Assembly (NCBI RefSeq): GCF_900659635.1 | Contig: NZ_CAACVB010000011.1 | Span: 1-64,000 of the forward strand | Length of the DNA: 64,000 nt | Direction: 5' to 3' | From: Actinomadura roseirufa | GTDB taxonomy: Bacteria; Actinomycetota; Actinomycetes; Streptosporangiales; Streptosporangiaceae | In this document: positions 7,295-15,841 of the stretch, one piece after another | How the letters are laid out: every line of letters starts with the position of its first letter | Numbering within the stretch: the first letter of the stretch is position 1 | The notes under the pieces: generated by a model | What the model saw: the letters and a program-made list of their open reading frames with translations, nothing else | What the model was told of the DNA's origin: nothing | Database searches by the model: none | Made by a program: the position numbers and the translations under genes

Positions 7295-7330
7295 TCTGTA
7301 TCTCGCCAAGTCGGCGCGCGGCGGCCCGCC

Positions 7331-7378
7331 TTGACGCGGCGAGAGAGCGGTCATTACCCTTGTACTAACTTCATAGTA
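7331..7378 (+). promoter_or_regulatory. Promoter and YtrA-type operator for the ABC operon
   Basis: TTGACG (7331-7336) and TACCCT (7355-7360) are separated by 18 bases and fit an actinomycete housekeeping promoter. Just downstream, over the predicted +1, lies TACTA-N6-TAGTA (7363-7378), a perfect dyad placed where a GntR/YtrA repressor would block transcription. Confidence 0.6.
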
Positions 7379-7393
7379 GAAGGGTACGAGCGA

Positions 7394-7786
7394 GTGTTCC
7401 AGTTCCGATTGGACGGCTCCAGCGGGGTCCCGGCCTATCTGCAGCTCGTCCAGCAGGTGCGGCAGGCCCTGCTGCTGGGCTACCTGCGCTCCGGCGACCA
7501 GCTGCCGACCGTGAAGGAGGCGGTGGCGTCCTTGGCGATCAACCCGAACACGGTGGTGAAGGCGTACCGCCAGCTGGAGAACGAGGGGATGGTGACCGCC
7601 CGGCCGGGGCAGGGCACCTTCATCACCGCCACCATCGAGCCGGTGGCGCCGGGGCCGCACGCCCGGTTGCGCCGCTCGCTCGAACAGTGGGTCCGGGACG
7701 CCTACACGGCGGGGCTCGACGACGACATGGTCACAGCCATGTTCGCCACCGTCCGCACCGAGCTGCGGGCCGAGGGAGTGGCGTGA
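7394..7786 (+). CDS. YtrA-subfamily GntR regulator
   Basis: A 130-residue protein with a GntR winged helix (PAYLQLVQQVRQALLLGYLR, then GDQLPTVKEAVASLAINPNT and VVKAYRQLENEGMV) and the short C-terminal dimerisation tail that marks the YtrA subfamily, which lacks a large effector domain. I use the GTG at 7394 because AGAAGGG sits about nine bases upstream and the domain then starts at once. Its stop overlaps the ATPase start as GTGA. YtrA-type proteins repress their own ABC operon and usually respond to cell-envelope stress or antibiotics; the adjacent dyad supports autorepression. Confidence 0.85.
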   Translation: MFQFRLDGSSGVPAYLQLVQQVRQALLLGYLRSGDQLPTVKEAVASLAINPNTVVKAYRQLENEGMVTARPGQGTFITATIEPVAPGPHARLRRSLEQWVRDAYTAGLDDDMVTAMFATVRTELRAEGVA

Positions 7787-8652
7787 AACCGGCGCTGGCG
7801 ATCAAGGGCCTCGGCCTGCGGTACGGCAGGACGTGGGCGTTGCGCGACTGCTCCCTGCGGCTGCCCGCCGGGTCGGTGATCGCGCTGGTCGGCCCGAACG
7901 GCGCGGGCAAGAGCACGCTGCTCCAGCTGATCACCGGTCTGCTGCGTCCGACCGAGGGCACCGTGGAGGTCTTCGGCCAGGACGCCGGAGCGGGGTCGGC
8001 CGAAGCGCTGGCCCAGGTCGGTTTCGTCGCCCAGGAGCACCCGCTGTACCAAGGGTTCTCGGTGTCCGACCTGCTCAGGATGGGACGCGGGCTCAACCTG
8101 CACTGGGATCGGTACCTGGCCGAACGCAGGCTGGGGGAGCTCGGCATCCCGCTCGCCAAGCGGGCCGGAAGCCTGTCGGGCGGCCAGCAGGCCCAGGTCG
8201 CGCTGGCGTTGGCGCTGGCCAAGCGTCCCGCGCTGCTGGTCCTGGACGAGCCGCTCGCCAACCTCGACCCGATCGCGCGCCGCGACTTCATGCGCGCGGT
8301 GATGACCGCCGTCGCCGAGGACCAGATCACCGTCCTGATGTCGTCCCACGTGATCGCCGACCTGGAGGCCGTCTGCGACTGGCTGGTGCTCCTGAAGGAC
8401 GGCACGGTCCAGCTCGCCGGGGCGATCGACGACGTCCTGGACGGCCACCGGATGCTGACCGGGCCGCGCACCGGGGCCGAACCGTCGATGCCCGGACTCG
8501 TCCGCGTCACGCACAGCGAACGCCACATCGACCTGCTGGTGCGCACCGGCCCGGACCGGCCCGACCTGCATCCGACCTGGCGATCGCAGCCGGTCGGCCT
8601 GGAAGAGCTGATCCTGGCCTATCTTGAGCGACCGAGGGAGACCGTCCGATGA
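7783..8652 (+). CDS. ABC transporter ATP-binding protein
   Basis: Residues 37-45 are the Walker A motif GPNGAGKST, followed by a Q-loop (VAQEHPLY), the signature LSGGQQAQ, Walker B with catalytic Glu (LLVLDEPLANLDP) and an H-loop (SSHV). The last ~70 residues form an extra C-terminal domain typical of drug-export ATPases. The start is a GTG overlapping the YtrA stop, and the stop overlaps the permease start as ATGA, so all three genes are translationally coupled. Substrate is not determined; YtrA-linked exporters usually deal with antimicrobial compounds. Confidence 0.9.
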   Translation: MKPALAIKGLGLRYGRTWALRDCSLRLPAGSVIALVGPNGAGKSTLLQLITGLLRPTEGTVEVFGQDAGAGSAEALAQVGFVAQEHPLYQGFSVSDLLRMGRGLNLHWDRYLAERRLGELGIPLAKRAGSLSGGQQAQVALALALAKRPALLVLDEPLANLDPIARRDFMRAVMTAVAEDQITVLMSSHVIADLEAVCDWLVLLKDGTVQLAGAIDDVLDGHRMLTGPRTGAEPSMPGLVRVTHSERHIDLLVRTGPDRPDLHPTWRSQPVGLEELILAYLERPRETVR

Positions 8653-9632
8653 TCTGGTTCACCTGGCGGCAGCACCGCGCCCAGGCATTCGCCGGGCTGA
8701 CGCTGGTCGCCCTCACCGCCCTGACCTTCCTGTCGTACGGCCATGTGATCCGTGGTGCGTACGTGGACGACGGCGTCGGTCCCTGCCTTCGCCAGGACAC
8801 CGGCGGCGACCACTGCCAGTCGGCGATGACCGCCTTCATGGACCGGTTCAACGGCATCGCCAACCACCTGTCGACGTGGTTCAGCCCGCTGCCGGGCCTG
8901 ATCGGCGCGATCGTCGGCGCGAGCCTGCTCGCCCGCGAGTACGAGCAGGGCACCTGGCGCCTGGCCTGGACCCAGGCCGTCCCGAGGGTCCGCTGGCTGA
9001 CGATCAAGATCCTGCTGGTCGGCGCGGGGATCGTCGCGGTGACCGCCGCTCTCAGCGCCGTCTTCACGTGGTTCCGCGGCCCGGTCGACCAGGTCTCCGG
9101 CCGGTTCGCCCCGGGCGCGTTCGATCTCGAAGGGCTGTCCCTCACCGGGTACACGCTGTTCGCCTTCGCGGCCGGTGTCCTGGCCGGGCTGCTGCTGCGC
9201 CGCACCGTCCCCGCGATCGTCACGGCGTTCGCCGCCTTCATGGCGGTACGTCTTCCGGTGGAGTTCTGGCTGCGGCAGCACTACCGGGCCCCGGTCACCC
9301 GGCTCCTGCCTCCGACGGTCAACTACAGCAGGGGCCCACGCTCCGTTCCGACCACACCCGGAACCCGGCCCTGGGTGCTCGACCAGGGGCTCGTCGACAA
9401 GTCCGGCCACCCGATATCCCCGGCGCTGGCGGAGCAGATCTCCCGGCGTGCCTTCGGCGGCACGGCCGAGGGCGACGCCCACCTGCGCGAGCTGGGGCTG
9501 CATCTCAAGGTCGTCTATCAGCCCGCCGACCGGTTCTGGACGTTCCAGATCATCGAAGCCGCATTGTTCGTCGGCCTCGCCGCCGCCCTCCTCGGCACGA
9601 CGCTATGGCTGCTGCACCGCCGCAGCTCCTGA
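8649..9632 (+). CDS. ABC transporter permease
   Basis: A 327-residue membrane protein that begins MIWFTWRQHRAQA, the standard opening of this permease group. Segments appear near residues 18-38, 85-105 (with the conserved LLAREYEQGTWRLAWTQ after it), 125-145, 165-190 and 300-320, and a large outward loop rich in polar residues lies between the last two. With the ATPase it forms a two-component exporter; the membrane part probably dimerises. The 3' end overlaps, in antisense, the edge of a broken TPR gene. Confidence 0.85.
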   Translation: MIWFTWRQHRAQAFAGLTLVALTALTFLSYGHVIRGAYVDDGVGPCLRQDTGGDHCQSAMTAFMDRFNGIANHLSTWFSPLPGLIGAIVGASLLAREYEQGTWRLAWTQAVPRVRWLTIKILLVGAGIVAVTAALSAVFTWFRGPVDQVSGRFAPGAFDLEGLSLTGYTLFAFAAGVLAGLLLRRTVPAIVTAFAAFMAVRLPVEFWLRQHYRAPVTRLLPPTVNYSRGPRSVPTTPGTRPWVLDQGLVDKSGHPISPALAEQISRRAFGGTAEGDAHLRELGLHLKVVYQPADRFWTFQIIEAALFVGLAAALLGTTLWLLHRRSS

Positions 9633-9635
9633 AGC

Positions 9636-9966
9636 CCACCCGTGTGGTCGCGGCGATCAGCCGGCTGGTCTCCTTGTCGCCGGGCGCTGACCCGAGAGCC
9701 ATCGTGAGGTACTTCTCCGCCTCGGCGAACCTGTTGGCCAAGAGCCCGACATAGCCGCGCTGACGAGCCGCGTGCACGTTCGTGGGGCCCGCCTTCAGGA
9801 TCTCCTCGTACGCGCGTCCGGCCTGCTCGAACTTCCCGGCCTTGAACAGCGCGTCCGCGTCACCGCCGTCCTGCGCCCCGGCCGCCTCGCCCAGCAGCGG
9901 CGCGGCAGCGGCGGCACGGGCCTGCCATGTCGCTACCGGGTTACTGGGGCCGGGCGGTGGCGTCAC
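9636..9966 (-). pseudogene. N-terminal fragment of a TPR protein
   Basis: A GTG at 9966 opens a frame reading DADALFKAGKFEQAGRAYEE, VHAARQRGYVGLLANRFAEA and EKYLTMALGSAPGDKETSRL, one and a half clear TPR repeats such as those at the start of some aspartyl-protease-like proteins. The homology-like part stops near 9640 and the frame then runs into the antisense of the permease end, so the rest of the gene has been lost. The start overlaps the SDR stop by four bases, which suggests the two were once joined in an operon or have been brought together by deletion. Confidence 0.55.
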
Positions 9967-10694
9967 CAGGGGATGGGGCCTGCGTCATCGAAGTAGCCGC
10001 CGGTGGGACCGTTGTCGGGGAGGGTGGCCAGGTGGAGGGCGATGGCCGCGCCCTGTTCCGGGGTGCGGACGCCGCGGAAACCGTTCAGATCGGTGGCCAC
10101 GTAGCCTGGGCAGGCGGCGTTGATCAGGATGTTGGTGCCGTGCAGTTCCTTCGCGTACTGGATCGTGACGGCGTTGAGGAAGGTCTTGGACGGGGAGTAG
10201 GCGGCTGACAGCGGGCCCGTGGTTTCCTGCCCCGCAGACGAGGTCTGGCGGGTGAGGGAGCCGACGGTGCTGGACATGTTCACGATCCGGGGCGATGGCG
10301 AGCGACGCAGCAAGGGCAGCATCGTGTTGGTGACGCGGACGACGCCGATCACGTTGGTCTCCACAGCGGCCCGTATGGCGGCGACGCCGACCGCGGTGGG
10401 ATTCTGCGGCATGCCGCCGGTCACCCCGGCGTTGTTGACCAGGGCGTCCAGGCGGCCATGACGCTCCTCGATCAGGGCCGCCGCCGCTGTCACGCTCGCG
10501 TCATCGGTCACGTCGAGGGGCACGGCGAACACGTCGGCGCCGCCTGCCCGGAGCTTGTCCACGGCGGCCTCCCCGCGGCCCGCGTCCCGGGCGCCGACAC
10601 CCACGCTCCATCCGAGAGCGCCGAGCCCGGCGGCGATCTCGAACCCGATTCCCTTGTTCGCGCCCGTCACCAGTGCGATCTTCTGTTCGCTCAT
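9963..10694 (-). CDS. Short-chain dehydrogenase/reductase
   Basis: A classical SDR of 243 residues: TGANKGIG cofactor motif near residue 10, NNAG in the middle, catalytic Ser in IVNMSSTVG, and YSPSK as the YxxxK active-site pair, then CPGYVATDLN. The ATG at 10694 gives a normal N-terminus. The close match of the motif set suggests an NADPH-preferring carbonyl reductase-like enzyme; substrate unknown. It is divergent from a LysR gene with a LysR-type binding dyad between them, so it is the likely target of that regulator. Confidence 0.9.
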   Translation of the reverse strand: MSEQKIALVTGANKGIGFEIAAGLGALGWSVGVGARDAGRGEAAVDKLRAGGADVFAVPLDVTDDASVTAAAALIEERHGRLDALVNNAGVTGGMPQNPTAVGVAAIRAAVETNVIGVVRVTNTMLPLLRRSPSPRIVNMSSTVGSLTRQTSSAGQETTGPLSAAYSPSKTFLNAVTIQYAKELHGTNILINAACPGYVATDLNGFRGVRTPEQGAAIALHLATLPDNGPTGGYFDDAGPIPW

Positions 10695-10751
10695 GTCCCG
10701 ATCGTGACCCGTCCCGCGCCGAGACCTCCAACACCGACTGGGTGGGCGGTG

Positions 10752-10766
10752 ATACCTCACGGGTAT
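10752..10766. promoter_or_regulatory. LysR box ATAC-N7-GTAT
   Basis: ATACC-TCACG-GGTAT is a perfect 15-bp dyad of the T-N11-A type that LysR proteins bind. It lies in the 98-base region between the SDR and LysR starts, about 60 bases before the SDR start codon, a normal position for a LysR activation site. Confidence 0.7.
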
Positions 10767-10792
10767 CGATCCAGCCGGGTACCGTGACAGGC

Positions 10793-11689
10793 ATGGAAAC
10801 GCGGGAGTTGCGGTACTTCGTCGCGGTTGCCGAGGAACTGCATTTCGGCCGGGCCGCACAGCGCCTCGGAATCGCGCAGCCTCCGCTGTCGCGGGCGATC
10901 CAGCAGCTCGAACGGCGCCTGGGGGTGACCTTGCTGGATCGTGCAGGCCGCACCGTCTCGCTCACCGAGGCCGGATCGGTCCTGCTCGTCGAGGGCCGGG
11001 CGGCCCTCGACGCGGTCGATGCCGCGGAGCGCCGTACCCGTCGCGCCACGAAGGACGATCCCGGCCTGGTCCTCGTCACCAAGGCGGGGGCGGTCGGCGA
11101 GCTGCTGGCCAAGCTCCTGGACGCCTATGCCGCCGCCCCCGACGGGGTCCCCGTCGACGTGCGGCTCTGTGGAATCGGCGAACAGGAGTACATGCTGCGT
11201 GACGGGCGCGCCGACGTGGCGCTCCTGCATCGGCCGTTCGACTCCACAGCCGGATTCGACACCGAGGAACTGCACACCGAAAGCCAGGTCGCCGTCCTTC
11301 CGGTCGGCCACCCCCTGGCCGGCCACGACCACGTCACGATGGCCGACGTCACCGATCTGCCCGGCCTCCCGATGCCGCGCTGGCCCCGCAGTGACGGCAC
11401 CTACCCGGACGGCCCCGGCCCCGAGGCCCGCGACACCGCACAGCTCTACCAGCTGATCGCCCTTGGCCGCGCCACGGCCGTCCTCCCGGAATCCTGCCGC
11501 ACCCACCTGCGCGGCGACCTGGCCACCGTCCCCGTGCTCGACGCCCCCACGATCACCACGGTGATCGCGTGGCCGTCCCACAGCCGATCACGGGCCGTCG
11601 CCGCCCTGGTCCGCACCGCCACCCTCCTGAAGAAAACAGGTCCGCCGACAATCGGTGAGCCGACGCTCGATTACCTGCTTTCGGTGTGA
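10793..11689 (+). CDS. LysR family transcriptional regulator
   Basis: The N-terminal winged helix reads ELRYFVAVAEELHFGRAAQR then LGIAQPPLSRAIQQLERRLG, followed by a linker and a periplasmic-binding-like effector domain (ADVALLHRPFDS, VAVLPVGHPLAGHDHV, RATAVLPESC). I use the ATG at 10793, which starts the domain directly. It is divergent from the SDR gene with an intervening LysR box, so it probably controls that gene in response to a small molecule. The effector cannot be read from sequence. Confidence 0.9.
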   Translation: METRELRYFVAVAEELHFGRAAQRLGIAQPPLSRAIQQLERRLGVTLLDRAGRTVSLTEAGSVLLVEGRAALDAVDAAERRTRRATKDDPGLVLVTKAGAVGELLAKLLDAYAAAPDGVPVDVRLCGIGEQEYMLRDGRADVALLHRPFDSTAGFDTEELHTESQVAVLPVGHPLAGHDHVTMADVTDLPGLPMPRWPRSDGTYPDGPGPEARDTAQLYQLIALGRATAVLPESCRTHLRGDLATVPVLDAPTITTVIAWPSHSRSRAVAALVRTATLLKKTGPPTIGEPTLDYLLSV

Positions 11690-11917
11690 CCACCGGAACC
11701 GCAACGTTCGCGCAGGTCATTCGGTATTCCAGGTGATTCACCGCGTTCAGAGGGAGGCTGTCAAAGGTCGCCCTCACACCACGACGAGTGCGTCCGGCGG
11801 GCGGTTTCTGGGAATAGGTGTGAATAGCGGTACTTGACCACCGGTGGGCGTTATCGCCGCTGGTGTCGGGGTCGCAGTGGACGTCGGTTGTCGGACCCCC
11901 AAGGTAGGGTTCCGGGC

Positions 11918-12475
11918 ATGGTGCCTAAAAGCTTCTATGATTTGAGGTTCGTTGTGCCTCCGGGTGCGCTCAGGATGGACGCGCACCACATCTGCGGCAG
12001 TCTCGACGAGGTCATGGCCGCGCTGGACTCCGAGCTTGAGCACCATGGGTACCTGCTATTTTACTCCAGCGCCGATCTGGCGCTGGACGTATATCAGCAG
12101 GGCAAAAGAGTCCGTTCGATCGGCCTTCACCCGTTCATCACGATTCGAATCGACGGCCGTCCGGACATCACCTTCCGCGGCCCGGGCGAGCCGATCGACT
12201 CCGCCGGTGCGGGTGATCCAGAGCAGATGAGTGTCATCGAAGACGGGATGGCCGCCGGTGACTTCGACGGCAGGCTCAAGTTCACCGTGGACTGGGACGG
12301 CATCTCCGCCCCGCCGCTGGTAGGCGAGATCGTGGAGGTCTGTGACTACGTCCTGCTGGGCGACGGCCCGCTCGGCGACCTCGATGACCTCGATGGGCTC
12401 GACGAGGACGACCTGGAGGACGAGCTGATCGACCGGGGCTGGGTCGAGTACGGGTATCACGATTTCGAATCGTGA
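11918..12475 (+). CDS. Unrecognised acidic protein
   Basis: A 185-residue protein that I do not recognise. The ATG at 11918 is preceded by AAGGTAGGG. The first two thirds look like a mixed alpha/beta domain (SFYDLRFVVPPGALRMDA; YLLFYSSADLALDVYQQG; SIGLHPFITIRIDGRP); the last third is very acidic, with a run of Asp-Leu-Asp repeats (GDLDDLDGLDEDDLEDELID). It has no signal peptide. The stop sits at the edge of a short palindrome, and a second hairpin follows. It has no close neighbours on the same strand. Confidence 0.6.
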   Translation: MVPKSFYDLRFVVPPGALRMDAHHICGSLDEVMAALDSELEHHGYLLFYSSADLALDVYQQGKRVRSIGLHPFITIRIDGRPDITFRGPGEPIDSAGAGDPEQMSVIEDGMAAGDFDGRLKFTVDWDGISAPPLVGEIVEVCDYVLLGDGPLGDLDDLDGLDEDDLEDELIDRGWVEYGYHDFES

Positions 12476-12500
12476 GCCCACCCGTCGAATGACCTCGTAC

Positions 12501-12531
12501 AAGGCCATGGACGGCTCAGTTTCATGGCCTT
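12501..12531 (+). terminator. Hairpin terminator
   Basis: AAGGCCATG (12501-12509) pairs perfectly with CATGGCCTT (12523-12531) across a 13-base loop, 26 bases after the stop of the acidic protein gene. Confidence 0.55.
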
Positions 12532-13112
12532 TGACGAATTCGCCTTCGGTCGACGGCCTTCGCGGGCGCGGGCTTGGTGACGCCGCTGCCGGTAGGGCCC
12601 CTGGAATCGGTGGGTTGAGTCGTGCGCGGGCCGGACGGCCAGGGCCGTCCGGCCCGGGTTCGCCTCACCTTGGCGGCCACTCGGCGGTCGCAGATGATGG
12701 CGAGGACGGGGCCGTTCCCGCGTGGGCATCGCGGTCCGGAGACGTGTGCACGGCGACTCCTGAGGCGCAGCGCGCCGCCGGGCGGATCTTGGTGGACATG
12801 GCCTGCTTGTCGCGCCACGCCCGCGCCTCAGACCGGGCCGTCGTCCTGCCGCCGCCGTCGGTCGATTCGGCGGCGCGACCACGGCCGACGGGCGACCATC
12901 GGTGGCACGTCCCGAGAACCCGAGGGATGAAACCGCGCGCGGCACGCCGTGCCCGCGTTGTTCCAGATGTCCGGAGGACCGGCCACGTCCCGCACCCGCG
13001 CTGCGCGGGCCCTCGGCGTCCCCGTCCGGAGGCTCCGGCGCATGCGTTACGCGGCCGATCACTTGCCGGAGGTTCGATGCGCGCGGGCGCGCGGTCAGGG
13101 GGCCTCGTCCTC
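12532..13112. other. Gene-free stretch
   Basis: Both strands are open for long distances here because of high GC, but the frames are Arg/Pro/Gly-rich without any recognisable domain, start signal or codon pattern. I see no gene. A direct repeat and a short coding-like stretch follow it. Confidence 0.4.
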
Positions 13113-13356
13113 CCGCTAACGGTCGGCGTGCCGTGTCTGCGGGCTTTGCCTGGGCGCGGTCATCCCTGCTGGGGTGGCGGGGGTCGTCGTGCCGGGTGCG
13201 TGTGTTGGGGGCGGGGTGCGTGGGCCGGTCCGCGTGATCTGCCGCTAACGGTCGGTGTGCCGTGTCTGCGGGCTTTGCCTGGGCGCGGTCATCCCTGCCG
13301 GGGTGGTGGGTCGTTGAGCCGGGTGCCTGTGTTGGGGGCCGGTCCTCGCGATCCGA
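13113..13356. repeat. Two tandem copies of a ~129-bp unit
   Basis: Unit 1 begins at 13113 and unit 2 at 13242, both with CCGCTAACGGTCGG and sharing a nearly identical 60-base core (CGTGTCTGCGGGCTTTGCCT), then GGGCGCGGTCATCCCTG. The second halves are less alike. It is non-coding as far as I can see and may be the trace of an unequal recombination or a dispersed repeat family. Confidence 0.6.
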
Positions 13357-13359
13357 TGG

Positions 13360-13690
13360 TGCCGCATGCGTGGGCGCACCCCTGCACAGCCGGGACCCCC
13401 GGCGACTCCTCCTGTTGCTGCCCGTCCTGGGAGATACCGACCTGCCCGACGACGCGATCGCGGTCCTCACCGCAGCGTGGGGCCGCGCCACCACCGGCCC
13501 GGCCCCTCGGCACGTTGCCGAAGCGCTGCTTCTCCAGGACACCGCCTACTGGGAACCCGCCCACTGGAGACGACTCGCCAACGGTGCTCTCGGCTGCGAC
13601 GGGTTCCACAGCCGACGATGGCCAGCCCCTCCCCCCGCCTTCACGGCTGAGCGGGCACTCACCATCACCCAGGCGCCCACGGGGCGGGTG
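13360..13690 (+). pseudogene. Coding-like fragment without a proper start
   Basis: A plus-strand frame reads RRLLLLLPVLGDTDLPDDAI, then TAAWGRATTGPAPRHVAEAL and DTAYWEPAHWRRLANGALGC. This is normal protein-like composition, unlike the flanks. The frame continues upstream only through the direct repeat and downstream into the antisense of the secreted-protein gene. It is probably an internal piece of a lost gene. Confidence 0.25.
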
Positions 13691-13732
13691 ACCACGACGT
13701 CGGTCCCTCTTCGAGGGCTCCGCATGTCGTGG

Positions 13733-14197
13733 TCAGACGGGGGCGCGCGTGGACCAAGCCCAGGGGGACCCATGCCCGGACTCGAAGATCCGCCCGATGG
13801 CCCATACGCCCGAGGAGCAGGTGATGTTCACGGCAGGGCTCCATAGCCAGTGGTCGGGGTAGCTTCTCGGAACCCAGTGGTTGGCATCCGAATCGCCGTT
13901 GATGCCGTAGGTAACGCCGTTGCAGGAGTTATAGATACCGAGGTAGGCGCGTACGTCTGTGGTGCCGAGGTGCCCCTGGAGGTAGGCCCGATAGCCACCG
14001 GCTTCAGCGTCGTACTCAATGCAGGGGCTCAGGGACCAGCTGTACCAGGGTGCTTCGTAGTCGCCGCCTTGGAATGGGCCGCAGCGCCAGTCGTCAGCGT
14101 GGGCGGTTCCGGTGGTAGCGGCGGTCATGCCGCCGGTGAGCGCGAGGGTCGCCGCTGTCATGGCAATTGCGCGGCGGGTTCTGGAGGGTTTGAGCAT
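13733..14197 (-). CDS. Small secreted protein
   Basis: The ATG at 14197 has GGAGA about eight bases upstream. Residues 1-34 form a signal peptide: several Arg, then AIAMTAATLALTGGMTA and an A-H-A cleavage site. The mature ~120 residues are rich in Trp, Tyr and Gly and hold four Cys (WRCGPF, LSPCIEY, NSCNGV, ITCSS), likely two disulfides. The overall look (SWSLSPCIEYDAEAGGYRAY, YLGIYNSCNGVTYG) is a small all-beta exported domain. Function unknown. Confidence 0.7.
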   Translation of the reverse strand: MLKPSRTRRAIAMTAATLALTGGMTAATTGTAHADDWRCGPFQGGDYEAPWYSWSLSPCIEYDAEAGGYRAYLQGHLGTTDVRAYLGIYNSCNGVTYGINGDSDANHWVPRSYPDHWLWSPAVNITCSSGVWAIGRIFESGHGSPWAWSTRAPV

Positions 14198-14370
14198 GGG
14201 GGCCGTCTCCTTGATTGCGATGGATGGTGCCGTGGTCAGGCGTTGGACGCGATCAGGTGACCAAACCATCAGCGGGTGATTTGGCTAGGGCGATGTGCTC
14301 GGGGGATGGGTTTTGACGGCCCCATGTTCGGGTGGTCGGTTGGGGGGTCTTTCTGTGTGTTGCCGCTGGG

Positions 14371-15705
14371 TCAGAGGAGGGCGGCGGGACGGTTCTGGGG
14401 GGAGGACAGGGCGTGCAGCTCGCGGGCGGCCGGGAGTGCCCGCGCCTTTTCGGGAAGCGCGTCCAGGACGTTTCGGCCCAGGCGTCGGGCCCAGGGGATA
14501 TTTCCCACCTCTGCCTCGAACTGGCTGCGAAGGGTCGTCACCGCTTCGTTCAGGCCACTGTCGACGTCTCGCTCTTTGACGAGAACGGCCGCCCTCATCA
14601 CCGAGAGGTTCGCGCGGGGGACAAAGGACGTTGCCGGGTAAGCCGCGTGAGCCCGGGTAATGGTCGCTTCCGCTTTTTTGGCGCCTATGCGGCTGTGGGC
14701 GTAGGAATCTGTCCAGTGGAGTTGGGGCTCCCGAAAGTCGAGCGGAGTGCGAGCCAGTAGGCCGCGTGGCTCTGGCAGGCGGTCGACGGTCCGTTTCAGT
14801 TCCGCGAGTGCGACGGGCACCTGTCGGACATCGCCTTGCTCGGCGGCGGCGAAGGCGCGTGCGGAATACGCGCCGGCGAGTCCGCCGGACGGCCTTCCGG
14901 CCGCGACCTCGATGGCCTCGGTGGCCAGTTCGGTGACGACCTCACCTGACTGCTGTGCCCAGAAGGCTTCTTGCGCGGCGCGTCCACGCACCCATACGCG
15001 TAGATCCTGATCCCCGGACGCGTCGGCTGCTTGCCTGGCGTTGGTCCAGGAGAGGCGTGCGGCGCGCTGGTCGCCGAAGTCGCTCATCTTGATGGCCAGC
15101 ATGCCGGAGAGTCCGGCGCTGACACGGAAGAGGCCCGACGTGGCGGGGGTGCCGCCGTGGCGCTTGAGTAGATCGCCGACGGCGACGAGGTCGGTGAGGA
15201 GCGCGCCGATCACGTCTCCGATGGGACGGAGTTCGAGGAGCCGTCCGTGCTCGTGGACCGCTGCCTCCCATGCATCGAGGTTCAGCGGGTTGCCGAGGGC
15301 GTCCTGGACACCGGACAGGATGTTTTCCAGGGCACGGGGCGGGATGACGGTTCCGGCGGCTATGGCACTGATGATCTGAAGCGTGGCGCGTCGTTTCACC
15401 TCGTCGTCCTCCGGGTCGGGAGTGGGACTCGGATTCACGGTACCGCTCGGTATGGCGGATGTGTCCGGTATGTCGAATAGTTCTTCGACGGTGGTCTCGA
15501 AGACGGCCGCATAAGCCGAGGCCCAAAAGGTCGGGCGGTGCTGTCCGTATTCGTGCCACGTAATCTGGCGGGCCAGGCTGGTGACGTTGCCCTGGGTTAT
15601 GCCCATGGTGCGGTACATGCGGCGGGCCAGGTCGGGTTTGGTCCACCCCCGGGACTCGCGCTCGCTCTTGATCTGACGGGCCCATTTCGGGAGGGAATCG
15701 GTCAT
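14371..15705 (-). CDS. XRE-family regulator with TPR-like C-terminal part
   Basis: The N-terminal ~70 residues form an HTH domain (WARQIKSERESRGWTKPDLA, ITQGNVTSLARQITWHEYGQ). The remaining ~330 residues are helical with repeat character (GLSGMLAIKMSDFGDQRAAR, AAQEAFWAQQSGEVV, AYSARAFAAAEQGDV), as in the large actinomycete XRE-TPR regulators that are often tied to development or secondary metabolism. I start at the ATG at 15705 with GAGGTG upstream. Two small unknown genes lie divergently; such regulators are often paired with small partner proteins. Confidence 0.8.
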   Translation of the reverse strand: MTDSLPKWARQIKSERESRGWTKPDLARRMYRTMGITQGNVTSLARQITWHEYGQHRPTFWASAYAAVFETTVEELFDIPDTSAIPSGTVNPSPTPDPEDDEVKRRATLQIISAIAAGTVIPPRALENILSGVQDALGNPLNLDAWEAAVHEHGRLLELRPIGDVIGALLTDLVAVGDLLKRHGGTPATSGLFRVSAGLSGMLAIKMSDFGDQRAARLSWTNARQAADASGDQDLRVWVRGRAAQEAFWAQQSGEVVTELATEAIEVAAGRPSGGLAGAYSARAFAAAEQGDVRQVPVALAELKRTVDRLPEPRGLLARTPLDFREPQLHWTDSYAHSRIGAKKAEATITRAHAAYPATSFVPRANLSVMRAAVLVKERDVDSGLNEAVTTLRSQFEAEVGNIPWARRLGRNVLDALPEKARALPAARELHALSSPQNRPAALL

Positions 15706-15841
15706 GGGTGCACCTCGCTCGGCCATTGTCGTTGATGAAGTGATGTCAATCTCCCATCGGCAGTATCGGTCTTCTGGTGGCGGGTGCGCAGGGATTCACT
15801 TGGAGTGACCGAATTGCCTTCGTTCAACGCAGGAGACGATC

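Noticed and set aside
12457-13542. Long open frames on both strands between the acidic protein and the secreted protein
   Set aside because: Both are Arg/Pro/Gly-rich and pass through a direct repeat; neither has a start signal or domain.
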